Below, piece after piece: positions 1 to 8,543 of a DNA stretch of 27,954 bases. Each line of letters begins with the position of its first letter. The first letter of the stretch is position 1. The notes beneath the pieces were generated by a model that ran no database searches, was not told the DNA's origin, and saw only the letters and a list, made by a program, of their open reading frames with translations. Source of the DNA: Bacteroidales bacterium UBA4230. GTDB taxonomy: Bacteria; Bacteroidota; Bacteroidia; Bacteroidales; UBA932. The stretch is from positions 222 through 28,175 of the forward strand of contig DGXO01000083.1 in NCBI GenBank assembly GCA_002395605.1, read 5' to 3'. A program made the translations under genes and the position numbers.

Positions 1-1131
1 TTCTGGGTGGCCCGCATGATCATGGCAGGTGAGGAGTTCATGGGCAAGGAGCCCTTCTCCAACGTTTACTTCACCGGTATCGTGAGGGACAAGATAGGCC
101 GAAAGATGAGTAAGACCCTTGGGAACAGTCCCAACCCTCTTGACCTCATTGAAAAATACGGCGCCGATGCCGTTAGGATAGGCATGCTCCTTTGCTCCAG
201 CGCCGGCAACGACATCTTCTACGACGAAGCCCAGATTCAGCAGGGCGCCGCATTCTGCAACAAGATCTGGAACAGCTACCGTCTTGTGAAGGGCTGGGAG
301 GTGGATCCTTCCGTGGCCCAGAGCGCTTCGGCCAGCCTGGCGGTTGAATGGTTCAAGGCAAAACTCTCTGAAACCGTGGCCGCAGTGGAAGACCACTACA
401 CCAAATTCCGCATCTCAGATGCCCTCATGACCATCTACAAACTCTTCTGGGACGACTACTGCTCCTGGTATCTTGAGGCCATCAAGCCCGCTTTCGGCAA
501 GCCAATTGATCCCAAGACCAAGGAAGCAACCCTGGAATTCTTTGAGGCCCTACTAAAGCTCATCCATCCAGTGATGCCTTTCATCACAGAGGAACTGTGG
601 CAGGATATTGCAGAGCGCAAGGAGGGGGACACCATCATGTATGCCCCCACTCCCAAGGCCCAGGCATTTGACCCTCAGGTGACTCAGAACTTCGCCCTTG
701 CCCAGGAAGCCGTAAACGGCGTCCGTGGCGTACGCAGTCAGCGCAATATCGCCCCCAAGGAGGTCCTGAAGCTCCATGTCAAGGGCGCAGGGTTCCCCGC
801 AGCGGTAATTCCCGTGGTGGAGAAACTTGCAAACGCAGAGGTGTCCATAGTAGATGCATTCGGCTCCCAGGGCGTTGGCTTCATGGTCCGCACCATTGAG
901 ATGCAGGTAGAGATGGAAGGCCTCATCAACGTGGAAGAGGAACTGGACAAGGCTCAGAAGGAGCTTGAGCACCAGGAGAAATTCCTTGCCGGAGTCCGCG
1001 CAAAACTCTCCAACGAGCGCTTTGTGAAGGGTGCCCCCGCCGCCGTGGTAGAGGTGGAGCGCAAGAAAGAGGCCGATTCCCTCTCCAAGATAGAGAGCCT
1101 CAAGGCCAAGATCGCTGCACTTCAAAAATAG
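1..1131 (+). CDS. valS: Valine--tRNA ligase, C-terminal part (5' truncated by window edge)
   Basis: Class I aminoacyl-tRNA synthetase that charges tRNA-Val in the cytoplasm. The reading frame is open from base 1, so the gene starts outside the window and 376 codons are visible. They begin in the Rossmann domain (FWVARMIMAGEEF), then GIVRDKIGRKMSKTLGNS, which carries the KMSK catalytic loop. The anticodon-binding helical domain follows (PVMPFITEELWQ is typical). The last ~65 residues, from NVEEELDKAQKELEHQ, form the Lys/Glu-rich coiled-coil tRNA-binding arm found at the C-terminus of bacterial ValRS. The KMSK loop, helical domain and arm together separate it from IleRS and LeuRS. It is the first visible member of a run of seven plus-strand genes; the next start lies 5 bases after the stop. 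Confidence 0.97.
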   Translation, partial: FWVARMIMAGEEFMGKEPFSNVYFTGIVRDKIGRKMSKTLGNSPNPLDLIEKYGADAVRIGMLLCSSAGNDIFYDEAQIQQGAAFCNKIWNSYRLVKGWEVDPSVAQSASASLAVEWFKAKLSETVAAVEDHYTKFRISDALMTIYKLFWDDYCSWYLEAIKPAFGKPIDPKTKEATLEFFEALLKLIHPVMPFITEELWQDIAERKEGDTIMYAPTPKAQAFDPQVTQNFALAQEAVNGVRGVRSQRNIAPKEVLKLHVKGAGFPAAVIPVVEKLANAEVSIVDAFGSQGVGFMVRTIEMQVEMEGLINVEEELDKAQKELEHQEKFLAGVRAKLSNERFVKGAPAAVVEVERKKEADSLSKIESLKAKIAALQK

Positions 1132-1136
1132 GCGTC

Positions 1137-1553
1137 ATGGCGGTTTTCAAGACAACATTCCCTGTAAGGTACTATGAGACAGACCAGATGGCCGTTGTCC
1201 ATCACTCCAACTATATCCGCTATTTTGAGATAGCCCGTGACGAGATGATGGTCCAGCTTGGTTTCCCCATCGAAAGATGTGAGGCCGAACTTGGCGTGAT
1301 TGTGCCCATCGTCTCAGTGGAATGCCACTTCAAGCATCCCGCCCGCATGGGAGACGTTCTAACGGCTTCGGCCATAGTGGACAAGGTGCCGATGGCAAAA
1401 ATGCATATCCGTCAGGAAGTTGTGAACCAAGACGGCATGCTTTGCGCCGAAGGCGAGGTTGTCCTTGGATTCCTGGACAAGAAGACCTTCAGGCCCGTAC
1501 GCTGCCCGGAGGTAATATGTGACCTTTTTGAAAAATTCACTCAAAACGATTAA
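1137..1553 (+). CDS. Acyl-CoA thioesterase, YbgC/4HBT hot-dog family
   Basis: 138 aa, the full length of a single hot-dog domain. Residues 11-28 ([18 protein letters not shown]) match the 4-hydroxybenzoyl-CoA thioesterase/YbgC signature, with the probable catalytic Asp at 16 and the YIRYFE helix after it. The family hydrolyses short- or branched-chain acyl-CoAs; in many Gram-negatives ybgC sits with envelope (Tol-Pal) genes, but the physiological substrate here cannot be read from sequence. The ATG is 5 bases after the valS stop and translation is probably coupled. The gene ends 4 bases before the preferred tatA start. Family assignment is firm; substrate is not. Confidence 0.9.
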   Translation: MAVFKTTFPVRYYETDQMAVVHHSNYIRYFEIARDEMMVQLGFPIERCEAELGVIVPIVSVECHFKHPARMGDVLTASAIVDKVPMAKMHIRQEVVNQDGMLCAEGEVVLGFLDKKTFRPVRCPEVICDLFEKFTQND

Positions 1554-1557
1554 TGAT

Positions 1558-1749
1558 ATGCTTCCTCTTGTAATAGGTCATTGGGAGATTATCGCCATTG
1601 TTGCGATAATCCTTCTCCTTTTTGGCGGAAAGAAGATTCCGGAACTGATGAAAGGACTTGGAAAAGGCGTGAAGAGTTTCAAGGAAGGGGTGAATGAGGT
1701 GGAGAAAGAGATAGATAACGCTTCCTCCGACAATACCAAGGAGAAATAG
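1558..1749 (+). CDS. tatA: Sec-independent protein translocase subunit TatA/TatE
   Basis: 63 aa. A short N-terminal segment is followed by one membrane helix ([16 protein letters not shown]), the conserved FGGKKIPEL hinge, the amphipathic helix [14 protein letters not shown], and an acidic/polar tail: the complete TatA layout. TatA oligomers form the pore of the twin-arginine pathway for folded proteins. I chose ATG 1558, 4 bases after the thioesterase stop, because an upstream in-frame ATG at 1519 would overlap that gene by 35 bases and add 13 polar residues before the membrane helix. TatC follows directly and no TatB is present, as is usual in Bacteroidota, where a single TatA-type protein is paired with TatC. 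Confidence 0.93.
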   Translation: MLPLVIGHWEIIAIVAIILLLFGGKKIPELMKGLGKGVKSFKEGVNEVEKEIDNASSDNTKEK

Positions 1750-1750
1750 G

Positions 1751-2488
1751 GTGGCCGGGAAGGACGTCGAAATGTCCTTCTGGGACCATCTGGAGGCACT
1801 GAGAGGTACCATTTGGCGCTCGGTGCTTGGTGTTGCCTTGGCCTCCGTCATCTTCCTATGCTTCCCAAAGGTCCTTTTCCAGGCTGTCCTCTGGCCCACC
1901 CGGCCGGATTTTCCGCTGTACCGTCTTCCGGGCGTGGACTTTTCCATGGACCTTGTGAACATTGAGCTTTCGGCCCAGTTTTTCGTGTACCTTAAGGTGT
2001 CGGTGCTGTGCGGCCTGGTGGTGGCCTTCCCTTATGTGGTGTGGGAAATATGGAAGTTTGTGGCCCCTGCCCTGTATGACAACGAGAAAAAGGCGGTGGG
2101 GGGAGCATTCTCCATCTCTTCCGGCCTGTTTTACCTTGGAGTGGCCGTGGGGTACTTTGTGGTGCTGCCGGTATGCCTCATGTTCTTTGTGAACTTTTCC
2201 GTTAGCGATGCCATCGTAAACACCATATCGCTTAGCTCCTATATGTCCCTTTTCACCTCCATGGTGTTTCTAATAGGGATACTTTTCGAGTTCCCCACAA
2301 TTATCCTGGCGCTGTCTTCACTTGGCGTCGTGGGCCGCTCGCAGTTGAAATCTTACCGCAAACACGCCTTTGTGGTGGTTCTAATCCTTTCGGCCCTTAT
2401 CACCCCCAGTGACCCTTTTTCCATGTTTGTGCTGGCTATTCCGCTCTATGGCCTCTATGAACTGTCAATACTCCTTTGCAAGCAATGA
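1751..2488 (+). CDS. tatC: Sec-independent protein translocase subunit TatC
   Basis: 245 aa, normal for TatC. The N-terminal cytoplasmic motif SFWDHLEALR is the conserved twin-arginine signal-binding region. Six hydrophobic membrane segments follow, including the ALITPSDPFSMFVLAIPLYGLYELSI stretch near the C-terminus that is diagnostic for TatC. The start is GTG 1751, one base after the tatA stop; ATG 1772 (MSFWDHL) is the alternative, shortening the protein by 7 residues. TatC is the receptor for twin-arginine signal peptides in the inner membrane and works with the TatA encoded just upstream. Its TGA stop overlaps the next ATG (ATGA at 2485-2488), so translation is probably coupled to the ABC-F gene. 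Confidence 0.95.
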   Translation: MAGKDVEMSFWDHLEALRGTIWRSVLGVALASVIFLCFPKVLFQAVLWPTRPDFPLYRLPGVDFSMDLVNIELSAQFFVYLKVSVLCGLVVAFPYVVWEIWKFVAPALYDNEKKAVGGAFSISSGLFYLGVAVGYFVVLPVCLMFFVNFSVSDAIVNTISLSSYMSLFTSMVFLIGILFEFPTIILALSSLGVVGRSQLKSYRKHAFVVVLILSALITPSDPFSMFVLAIPLYGLYELSILLCKQ

Positions 2489-4410
2489 TTTCTGTCAGTA
2501 ACGTCACCGTTTCCTTCGGGAGCTACAATCTTCTTGACTGCGTGAGCTTTCATATAAGCGACGGGGACAAGATAGGCCTTGTGGGCAAAAACGGGGCGGG
2601 GAAGAGCACCCTTATGAAACTCATCATAGGGGAGGAAGCCCCCACTTCCGGAAGCATAGAGAAGCCTTCCGGGGTAAGGATAGGCTACCTTCCCCAGATA
2701 ATGCAGCACCATAAGGGAAAGTCCGTGATTGAGGAGGTCATGACGGTGTTCGACCACCTTAAGGAGATGGAGGCTGAGCTTGAGAAGCTTACGGCCGAAC
2801 TTGGGGAGAGGACGGACTATGAGTCGGAGGAGTATTCGGCCCTCATTGCACGCCTTAACGAGCTCAACGACCGCCTGGCGCTGGAAACAGGGGAGTCCCC
2901 TCTGGTACAGGCGAAGAAGGTGCTTTTCGGCCTTGGGTTCAAGGAAGAGGAACTGGAACGCCTCACAGAGACTTTCAGCCAGGGGTGGAACATGCGCATT
3001 GAGCTTGCCAAGATCCTGCTGTCAAGGCCGGACGTCCTTCTTCTGGACGAGCCCACCAACCACCTTGACATTGAATCCATTGAGTGGTTTGAGGACTACC
3101 TTAAAAGCTTCCGCGGCTCCCTAATGATGGTTTCCCATGACCGCAAGTTCCTGGACAATGTAACTACGCGCACCGTGGAGATACTCCTTGGGCATATTCA
3201 CGACTATAAAGTGCCTTACAGCCAGTATGTTGTCCTTCGGCAGGAAAGGCTGGCCCAACAGACGGCCGCCTATGAGAACCAGCAGAGGATGATAGAAAAG
3301 ACGGAGGATTTCATAAACCGCTTCCGCTATAAGCCCACAAAGAGCAACCAGGTGCAGTCCCGCATAAAAGCCCTTGAGAAGCTGGACAGGATAGAGATAG
3401 ACGAAACCGAGAATACAACCCTGAGGCTTAAGTTTCCGCCGGCGCAGCGCTCCGGAGACGTTGTGTTCAAGGCCTCCGACATTACCGTAGGCTATCCCGG
3501 CAAGGTGGTTTTCCGCCACGCCGACATTGAGATAAAAAGAGGGGAGAAGGTTGCCCTCATAGGCCGAAACGGAGAGGGAAAGACCACCCTTATGAGGGTA
3601 ATAATGAAGGAGCTCTTCCCCCTTGAAGGCGAGGCCCGCGTGGGACATGGCGTGAGCATAGGTTATTACGCCCAGAATCAGGAGGATATACTGGATCCCA
3701 AGGAGACTGTTTTCGGCACCCTTGACCGAATTGCCGTTGGAGACATAAGGACCAAGCTCAGGGATATCCTGGGGGCGTTTCTTTTTAAGGGAGAGGACAT
3801 AGACAAGAGGGTATCCGTACTAAGCGGCGGGGAGAGAGCCAGGCTTGGAATGGCCAAGCTTATGCTGTCGCCATACAACGTCCTGGCACTGGACGAACCC
3901 ACCAACCATATGGATATCAGGTCCAAAGATGTCCTGAAGCAGGCGCTAAAATCTTTTGACGGTACACTTATTGTTGTGTCCCATGACCGTGATTTCCTGG
4001 ACGGGCTGGTGGACAAACTCTACGAATTCCGTGACGGAAAGGTCACCGAGCATTTGGGAACGGTTGCCGAATTCCTGCAAAAACGGAGACTGGAGAGCCT
4101 CCAGGAGCTGGAAAGGCATATTCCGCAAAAGGCTCAGGCGCCTGAGGTTCAGAAGGAGGGAAGTGCGGAATTCAGGAAGATGAAGGCCTTCTCCAAAGAG
4201 GAAAAGAAGATTAAGAACCGGATCGACTACCTGGAGAAACAAATTTCGGCACACGAAGAAAAGATGGCCGAAATAGAGAAAATCCTTGCAAATCCGGGAA
4301 ATAATGACGATATTTTGGAGCTAACAAGGGATTACCTTGAGCATAAGCGTACAATGGAAGAGGAGACCCAGGAATGGACCACGCTTATGGAGCAGATGGA
4401 AAACCTGTAA
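2485..4410 (+). CDS. ABC-F family ATPase (ribosome-associated type)
   Basis: 641 aa with two nucleotide-binding domains and no membrane segment. Domain 1: Walker A GKNGAGKS at 34-41, signature FSQGW at 164-168, Walker B LLLDEPTNHLD with D188/E189. Domain 2: Walker A GRNGEGKT at 360-367, signature LSGGE from 446, Walker B LALDEPTNHMD with D470/E471. The linker between them (about 240-310) is helical and basic, as in the P-site-tRNA interaction motif of ABC-F proteins. A Lys/Glu-rich coiled coil occupies the last ~80 residues, as in Uup/YheS-type members. ABC-F proteins act on the ribosome (translation rescue, or antibiotic protection in some members); which applies here is unknown. I used the ATGA-overlapping ATG rather than an upstream TTG at 2476. 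The first signature has Gln where Gly is usual. Confidence 0.92.
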   Translation: MISVSNVTVSFGSYNLLDCVSFHISDGDKIGLVGKNGAGKSTLMKLIIGEEAPTSGSIEKPSGVRIGYLPQIMQHHKGKSVIEEVMTVFDHLKEMEAELEKLTAELGERTDYESEEYSALIARLNELNDRLALETGESPLVQAKKVLFGLGFKEEELERLTETFSQGWNMRIELAKILLSRPDVLLLDEPTNHLDIESIEWFEDYLKSFRGSLMMVSHDRKFLDNVTTRTVEILLGHIHDYKVPYSQYVVLRQERLAQQTAAYENQQRMIEKTEDFINRFRYKPTKSNQVQSRIKALEKLDRIEIDETENTTLRLKFPPAQRSGDVVFKASDITVGYPGKVVFRHADIEIKRGEKVALIGRNGEGKTTLMRVIMKELFPLEGEARVGHGVSIGYYAQNQEDILDPKETVFGTLDRIAVGDIRTKLRDILGAFLFKGEDIDKRVSVLSGGERARLGMAKLMLSPYNVLALDEPTNHMDIRSKDVLKQALKSFDGTLIVVSHDRDFLDGLVDKLYEFRDGKVTEHLGTVAEFLQKRRLESLQELERHIPQKAQAPEVQKEGSAEFRKMKAFSKEEKKIKNRIDYLEKQISAHEEKMAEIEKILANPGNNDDILELTRDYLEHKRTMEEETQEWTTLMEQMENL

Positions 4411-4421
4411 TTTTAAAGAAT

Positions 4422-5426
4422 ATGAAAGCGCTGATTAACAAAATCTTGTTTCTTGTTACCGCAAGTGTCGCTTTAGTATTTGCGGTGCCTCGTACCGCCT
4501 ATGCCCAGTACACATCCCAGCTGGAAGAGAAGGCTATTCCGGTAGGGGATTTCACCGGCATTGAAGTCACCGACGATTTTGAGATTACCCTCACAAGCGG
4601 TCCCTGCCAGGCCAAGGTTACGCTGGACAAGATGCTGTCTCCTTATGTCCAGGTATATGTCCGCGGCAAGGTGCTTCACATTGAATACGACTCCAAATCC
4701 GTTCCCAAGGACGTCAGAAAGCTATACAAAGGCAGGAATGCCCCCAAGCCCGTTTTCAGGGCCAATGTCTCTCTCCCTGAACTCCAGTCTGTGGTTCTTG
4801 GCGGGAATGCCACGCTAAACTGCGCCGATGTCATGGAAAGCAAGCTCTCTACGGACATCGAAGTCCTGGACAAGGCCCAGCTCAAGAACCTTAACGTAAA
4901 GGCTGGATCGGCCAGTGTAAGCCTCAGGAAGTCGGCCCAGGCTGCCATTTCCGTGGATGCCGTGAACAAGGCCGAATTCAAGACCGAGGGCAACTCCAAC
5001 CTCAAGGTCACGGTGAAGGCACATGACTTTGTCTCCAGTTCCGCAGGCTCTTCGGAGGTTGCCGCTACAGTTACCGCCGAAAATGCAACTGTCTCCAGTG
5101 CAGGTAGTTCCAAGGGCGCAGTCTCCTTCACCGGTGAAAAGGCCGTGATTTCCCTTACCGGCACCTCTCAGCTCAGTCTTTCCGGCAAGGGCAAGGTCCT
5201 CTCCGTAAATGGGGAAAAGTCATCTGACCTTGAAGCCGCATCTTTCGACACCAAGGCCGCCGATGTTTCCCTGAGCGGTTCCGTCAAGGCCAACATTACG
5301 GTTTCGGAAGTCCTTGATGCCACCCTCACAGGCGGCAGCGCGCTTTACTACACCGGAAATCCGGTATTCAAGATTGGAAAAATAGTCAAGTCAACCCTCG
5401 CCCCTTACGGCTCTTCAAACAAATAG
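4422..5426 (+). CDS. Secreted DUF2807 (head GIN domain) beta-helix protein
   Basis: 334 aa. A signal peptide (MKALINKILFLVTASVALVF..., likely cut after AYA at residue 28) is followed by the DUF2807/head-GIN pattern: ...GDFTGIEVTDDFEITLTSG..., then many short beta repeats rich in Ser/Ala/Gly/Val (for example FVSSSAGSSEVAATVTA and ATVSSAGSSKGAVSF). This suggests a right-handed beta-helix outside the inner membrane. The domain is widespread in Bacteroidota secreted proteins and its function is unknown. An upstream in-frame ATG (4374) lies inside the ABC-F gene and would mask the signal peptide, so ATG 4422 (11 bases after the ABC-F stop) is preferred. The M19 dipeptidase starts one base after its stop. 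Confidence 0.85.
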   Translation: MKALINKILFLVTASVALVFAVPRTAYAQYTSQLEEKAIPVGDFTGIEVTDDFEITLTSGPCQAKVTLDKMLSPYVQVYVRGKVLHIEYDSKSVPKDVRKLYKGRNAPKPVFRANVSLPELQSVVLGGNATLNCADVMESKLSTDIEVLDKAQLKNLNVKAGSASVSLRKSAQAAISVDAVNKAEFKTEGNSNLKVTVKAHDFVSSSAGSSEVAATVTAENATVSSAGSSKGAVSFTGEKAVISLTGTSQLSLSGKGKVLSVNGEKSSDLEAASFDTKAADVSLSGSVKANITVSEVLDATLTGGSALYYTGNPVFKIGKIVKSTLAPYGSSNK

Positions 5427-5427
5427 G

Positions 5428-6516
5428 ATGATATACGACTCCCATATGGATACTCCTTCCCAGCTGCTTCGGCTGAGGAATGTGGAAACAGACAACAAAT
5501 ACGGCCATGTAGACTTCCCCAAGCTTAAAAGAGGGGGAGTGGACGGGGCCTTTTTCGCTCTTTATACGCCTCCCCAGATGGCTCCGGACGCCGCCACGCG
5601 CTATGCCCTGGAGATGCTGAGCGCAACCTACGATATCGCAGACCGCAACCCGGACATCGCCGCAATCACTTTTTCTCCCGCAGAAGCAGCCAAAAACCGT
5701 GAAGACGGCATTATCTCGCTGTTTATCGGCATGGAAAACGGCTCTCCAATCCAGGAAAACCTGTCCCTCCTCCGGACTTTCTACAGGTTGGGCGTGAGTT
5801 ATGTCACCCTTACCCATAACGGAGACAATGCAATAGCGGACGCCGCGTCTGAAGGGAAAAAGTGGAACGGGCTCAGCCCCTTCGGCCGGGAGGTTGTGAA
5901 GGAAATGAACAAGCTTGGGATGATGATAGACCTCTCCCATGCCTCCGACAAGACTTTCTGGGACTGCATGGAGTTTTCCAAGGCTCCCATCATCGCTTCC
6001 CATTCTTGCTGCCGCAGTCTCTGTGGCCACAGGCGCAACCTTACAGACGATATGCTCAAGGCACTGGGGGAGAAAGACGGATATGTTGGAATCAATTTCT
6101 ATCCCGCTTTCATAAGCAGCCGTTTTGGAGAGGATCCCGCAGAGGCCGCCCTTCTTGACAAGGCCGAAGAAGTGGACCAGTATTGGAGGAAATGCCCATC
6201 AGACCCTGAACGCACGGAAGCCTGGCACAAGATGCAGGATTCCCTCCTGGAAATATGGCGTCCGGGGGTGAGCGATGTAGTGGATCATATAGACTATGCG
6301 GTGAAGCTGGCGGGCATAGACCACGTTGGACTTGGCTCCGATTTCGATGGAATCTGCGTTGGCCCCAAGGGTCTGGAAGACGTGTCCAAGATAGGTGCGG
6401 TAGCCGCCGAAATGAGCCGCAGAGGGTACTCCAAAACCGATGTCGACAAGGTTTGCGGACAAAACCTCATGGATGTATGGCAAAGAGTCATAAACTGCTC
6501 TGAATTAGAGCGTTAG
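5428..6516 (+). CDS. Membrane dipeptidase family (peptidase M19) protein
   Basis: 362 aa metal-dependent dipeptidase with an amidohydrolase TIM-barrel fold. The zinc ligands expected for renal-dipeptidase homologues are in order: DSHMD (H6, D8), GMENG (E103, bridging), LSHAS (H171), ASHS (H192), a downstream HRRN arginine, and GSDFDG near residue 308. Members hydrolyse dipeptides, often including D-amino acids or cysteinyl-glycine; the substrate here is open. No signal peptide is visible, so a cytoplasmic location is likely unless the start lies upstream. ATG 5428 is one base after the previous stop. This is the last gene of the run that begins with valS; a strong hairpin follows. Confidence 0.92.
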   Translation: MIYDSHMDTPSQLLRLRNVETDNKYGHVDFPKLKRGGVDGAFFALYTPPQMAPDAATRYALEMLSATYDIADRNPDIAAITFSPAEAAKNREDGIISLFIGMENGSPIQENLSLLRTFYRLGVSYVTLTHNGDNAIADAASEGKKWNGLSPFGREVVKEMNKLGMMIDLSHASDKTFWDCMEFSKAPIIASHSCCRSLCGHRRNLTDDMLKALGEKDGYVGINFYPAFISSRFGEDPAEAALLDKAEEVDQYWRKCPSDPERTEAWHKMQDSLLEIWRPGVSDVVDHIDYAVKLAGIDHVGLGSDFDGICVGPKGLEDVSKIGAVAAEMSRRGYSKTDVDKVCGQNLMDVWQRVINCSELER

Positions 6517-6520
6517 GTGC

Positions 6521-6565
6521 AAAAGTAACAAAAGAGTTAGATTAACTAACTCTTTTGTTACTTTT
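6521..6565. terminator. Bidirectional terminator hairpin between convergent genes
   Basis: A perfect 20-bp inverted repeat (6521-6540 against 6546-6565) with the 5-base loop ATTAA. The left arm starts with AAAA and the right arm ends with TTTTATTAT, so on either strand the stem is followed by a T-rich tract. It fills the 63-base gap between the M19 stop (6516) and the cinA stop (6580), as expected for a terminator shared by convergent operons. The stem is AT-rich for an intrinsic terminator. Confidence 0.85.
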
Positions 6566-6579
6566 ATTATGTATCAGCA

Positions 6580-7833
6580 TTATAGCTGATTTTCCATGTA
6601 AAGCCTCAGGAAGTTGAGTGCAGAGGCCGCGAAACGCTCTATGTTGCGTGCGCGGTCGTTTTTATATAGGTATGTCACGGTGCGTGTACCCCTTGGGCCG
6701 CTCACTCCAATCCATACTGTTCCGCCGGGATTCTTTCCGTCTCCGTCTTTGTCGGCAAGGCCTGTGGTGGCAACGGAATATGTGCTGCCGGTAAGGCGGC
6801 GTACACCTTCGGCCATGGCGGCTGCAACCTCAGAACTCACCACTCCGTTTTCCTCAATTACGCTTGCCGGAACTCCCAGCACTTTCTCCTTTACGGAGAT
6901 TGCGTAGGAGGTGACGGAGCCAAGGAAGTAGGCCGAGGATCCTGAGACGGATGTGAAGAGGTGGGCAATTTCTCCTCCGGTGCAGGATTCGGCACACGAG
7001 ACTGTTTCCCCGCGCTCTTTGAGAAGCTTCCCTACGGAAGCCTCCAGGGTGCTGTCTTCCCCAGCATATACCAGCGGGCCGATTATGCCCTTGAGTTCTT
7101 CCATTTTGGCCTCCAGGCGCCTTTCCTGGGCCTCTTTTTCCCCTCCGTAGGCCGACAGCCTGAGCCTTATTCCCGTGAGGGTGTTGGGGAGGTAGGCAAG
7201 GTGCATATCGGCGGGAAGGGCGTCTTCCCAGAACGCAATCTTCTCGGAAAGGGCGGATTCGGCAATTCCGTAAACCATTATATTACGGTGAACGATGCTC
7301 TCCGGCTTGAAATGGGCCAGAATGTCCCCTAAAACGGCCGGAATTGCGCCCACGGCTTCGTGGGGTACTCCTGGAAGGGCATACAGTGAAGCCTTGCCTA
7401 AAAGGCCGCGGAACACCATTATGGGGGCAGTCCCAAGCTTGTTTACAATGACTTCGGCCTTTTCCGGCACCTGGGCCTGGGCAAGGTTGATGGGAAGAAC
7501 GTCCAAGCCCCTGCCTTTCAGGATTTTATGCACCATTTCAAGCTGGCCGGGATCCTCCTTGTAGCCCTTGCTTCCGGAAAATTCGGCAAGGACAGCCTTA
7601 GTGATATCGTCTTTGGTGGGCCCCAGGCCTCCTGTGGTTATTACAATGTCCGAGGAAGATAGTTCCCGTTTCAGGGCCCCCTCAATTGCATCCCTGGAGT
7701 CCCCGACTGAAACCATGCTGTTTACATGGATGCCGGCTTCTTCCAGGGCGGTTGCTATATGGGCCGAATTTGTGTCAGTTACCTGGCCGATGAGGATTTC
7801 ATCGCCTATTGTGCATATACTTGCGGTAAGCAT
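6580..7833 (-). CDS. cinA: CinA-family protein (nucleotide-binding MoCF domain + nicotinamide-nucleotide amidase domain)
   Basis: 417 aa, the full two-domain CinA. The N-terminal MoaB/MogA-like domain carries TIGDEILIGQVTDTNSAHIA and TTGGLGPTKDDIT. The C-terminal PncC-like domain carries AESCTGGEIAHLFTSVSGSSAYF, GSVTSYAISVKEKVLGVP and SVATTGLADKDG. In characterised homologues the C-terminal domain deamidates nicotinamide mononucleotide and the N-terminal domain hydrolyses ADP-ribose, so the likely role is pyridine-nucleotide recycling; the competence link is known only from Gram-positives. It is last in a minus-strand run, 14 bases behind the upstream gene, and ends at the 6521-6565 hairpin. 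ATG 7833 gives the usual MLTASICTIGDEIL start. Confidence 0.94.
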   Translation of the reverse strand: MLTASICTIGDEILIGQVTDTNSAHIATALEEAGIHVNSMVSVGDSRDAIEGALKRELSSSDIVITTGGLGPTKDDITKAVLAEFSGSKGYKEDPGQLEMVHKILKGRGLDVLPINLAQAQVPEKAEVIVNKLGTAPIMVFRGLLGKASLYALPGVPHEAVGAIPAVLGDILAHFKPESIVHRNIMVYGIAESALSEKIAFWEDALPADMHLAYLPNTLTGIRLRLSAYGGEKEAQERRLEAKMEELKGIIGPLVYAGEDSTLEASVGKLLKERGETVSCAESCTGGEIAHLFTSVSGSSAYFLGSVTSYAISVKEKVLGVPASVIEENGVVSSEVAAAMAEGVRRLTGSTYSVATTGLADKDGDGKNPGGTVWIGVSGPRGTRTVTYLYKNDRARNIERFAASALNFLRLYMENQL

Positions 7834-7847
7834 TATGGAGATAGTTG

Positions 7848-8501
7848 TTATTTACTTAGGGATTGAAGGATTTTCAGGCGCTGGATGTGCCCAAGAGAGG
7901 TTTCAACGGGGATTCCGCGGCTGCAGTAGTCCTGGATTTCCTCCGGGGAATCCGAGCTTAGGACAGAGGGAAGGCGCCCCTGCGTGACGCTCTGGATGTA
8001 TTCGAACCTTTTTGTGCCGTGGATTACCACGCCATCAATGCCGGAAAGACGGCAGTAGTCTACAAGGGGAGCAATTTCGTCAAGGGTAAGGCCGTCCGTG
8101 ATACGCACCAAAATGCGCGTATAGCGCTCGTAGCACAGCCTAAGGCTCAGGATTTCGTCCAGAAGAACCCTTATGTCGGCTATTTCCGGGGTGCCGTCTT
8201 CCCAGCCGGTGTCAATTATGAGGAAATCCACAAAGTCGTAGAGAAGGGCAAAGGAGCGCTGGATGTCTCTCTTGAGATTTACCGCCAGAACTGTCTCCTT
8301 TCTCAGAGACTGCAGCTGGGTTATCCATTCAAGTGTTTCCTCTTTAGGGGGAGTGAGGGTTAAAAAACCGGGCGCAGGCCGACTTATCCTATATGATTTA
8401 GAGCTGTTTACACCTTCATAGGCACCAATTGGGTTCTCAAGTAAAACGCCTGAGAATTCAATTTTGGGGACTTTGTCAAGTTTTTTTCTGAAAAACAGCA
8501 T
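7848..8501 (-). CDS. Conserved protein resembling part of a dihydroorotate-dehydrogenase-type TIM barrel
   Basis: 217 aa, not firmly recognised. Several segments recall the DHOD/Dus FMN-binding barrel: an N-terminal KIEFSGVLLENPIGAYEG like the DHOD start, a conserved-looking FLTLTPP, alternating beta strands (VDFLIIDTGWED, RILVRITDG) and helices, and a C-terminal GIDGVVIHGTKRFEYI where barrels of this group often bind phosphate. It is shorter than DHOD (about 300 aa) and I see no clear catalytic Ser/Cys-containing loop, so it may be a reduced, non-catalytic relative. It starts 42 bases after the XRE gene stop, with a possible own promoter, and ends 14 bases before cinA, which suggests co-transcription. 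Function unknown. Confidence 0.72.
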   Translation of the reverse strand: MLFFRKKLDKVPKIEFSGVLLENPIGAYEGVNSSKSYRISRPAPGFLTLTPPKEETLEWITQLQSLRKETVLAVNLKRDIQRSFALLYDFVDFLIIDTGWEDGTPEIADIRVLLDEILSLRLCYERYTRILVRITDGLTLDEIAPLVDYCRLSGIDGVVIHGTKRFEYIQSVTQGRLPSVLSSDSPEEIQDYCSRGIPVETSLGHIQRLKILQSLSK

Positions 8502-8530
8502 CCTTAAAGAATATCTACGGTTTGCAGATA

Positions 8531-8538
8531 CAAAAATA
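8531..8538 (-). promoter_or_regulatory. Candidate -7 element for the DHOD-like gene
   Basis: On the minus strand this reads TATTTTTG, matching the Bacteroidota -7 consensus TAnnTTTG, about 30 bases before the ATG at 8501. No good -33 TTTG is seen, so it is weak support for an internal promoter between the XRE gene and its downstream neighbour. Confidence 0.35.
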
Positions 8539-8543
8539 ATAAA

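Noticed and set aside
1519..1557. Upstream ATG for tatA
   Set aside because: It would overlap the thioesterase gene by 35 bases and add a polar N-terminus unlike TatA proteins.
6961..7332. Plus-strand open frames across cinA (also 7568-7987 and 8019-8363)
   Set aside because: They are shadows of cinA and the DHOD-like gene, which show clear family motifs on the minus strand.
6580..7833. cinA taken together with the repeated heptamer as evidence of a DNA-uptake system
   Set aside because: CinA is common in non-competent bacteria and no com or type IV pilus genes are in the window; the heptamer is reported without this link.
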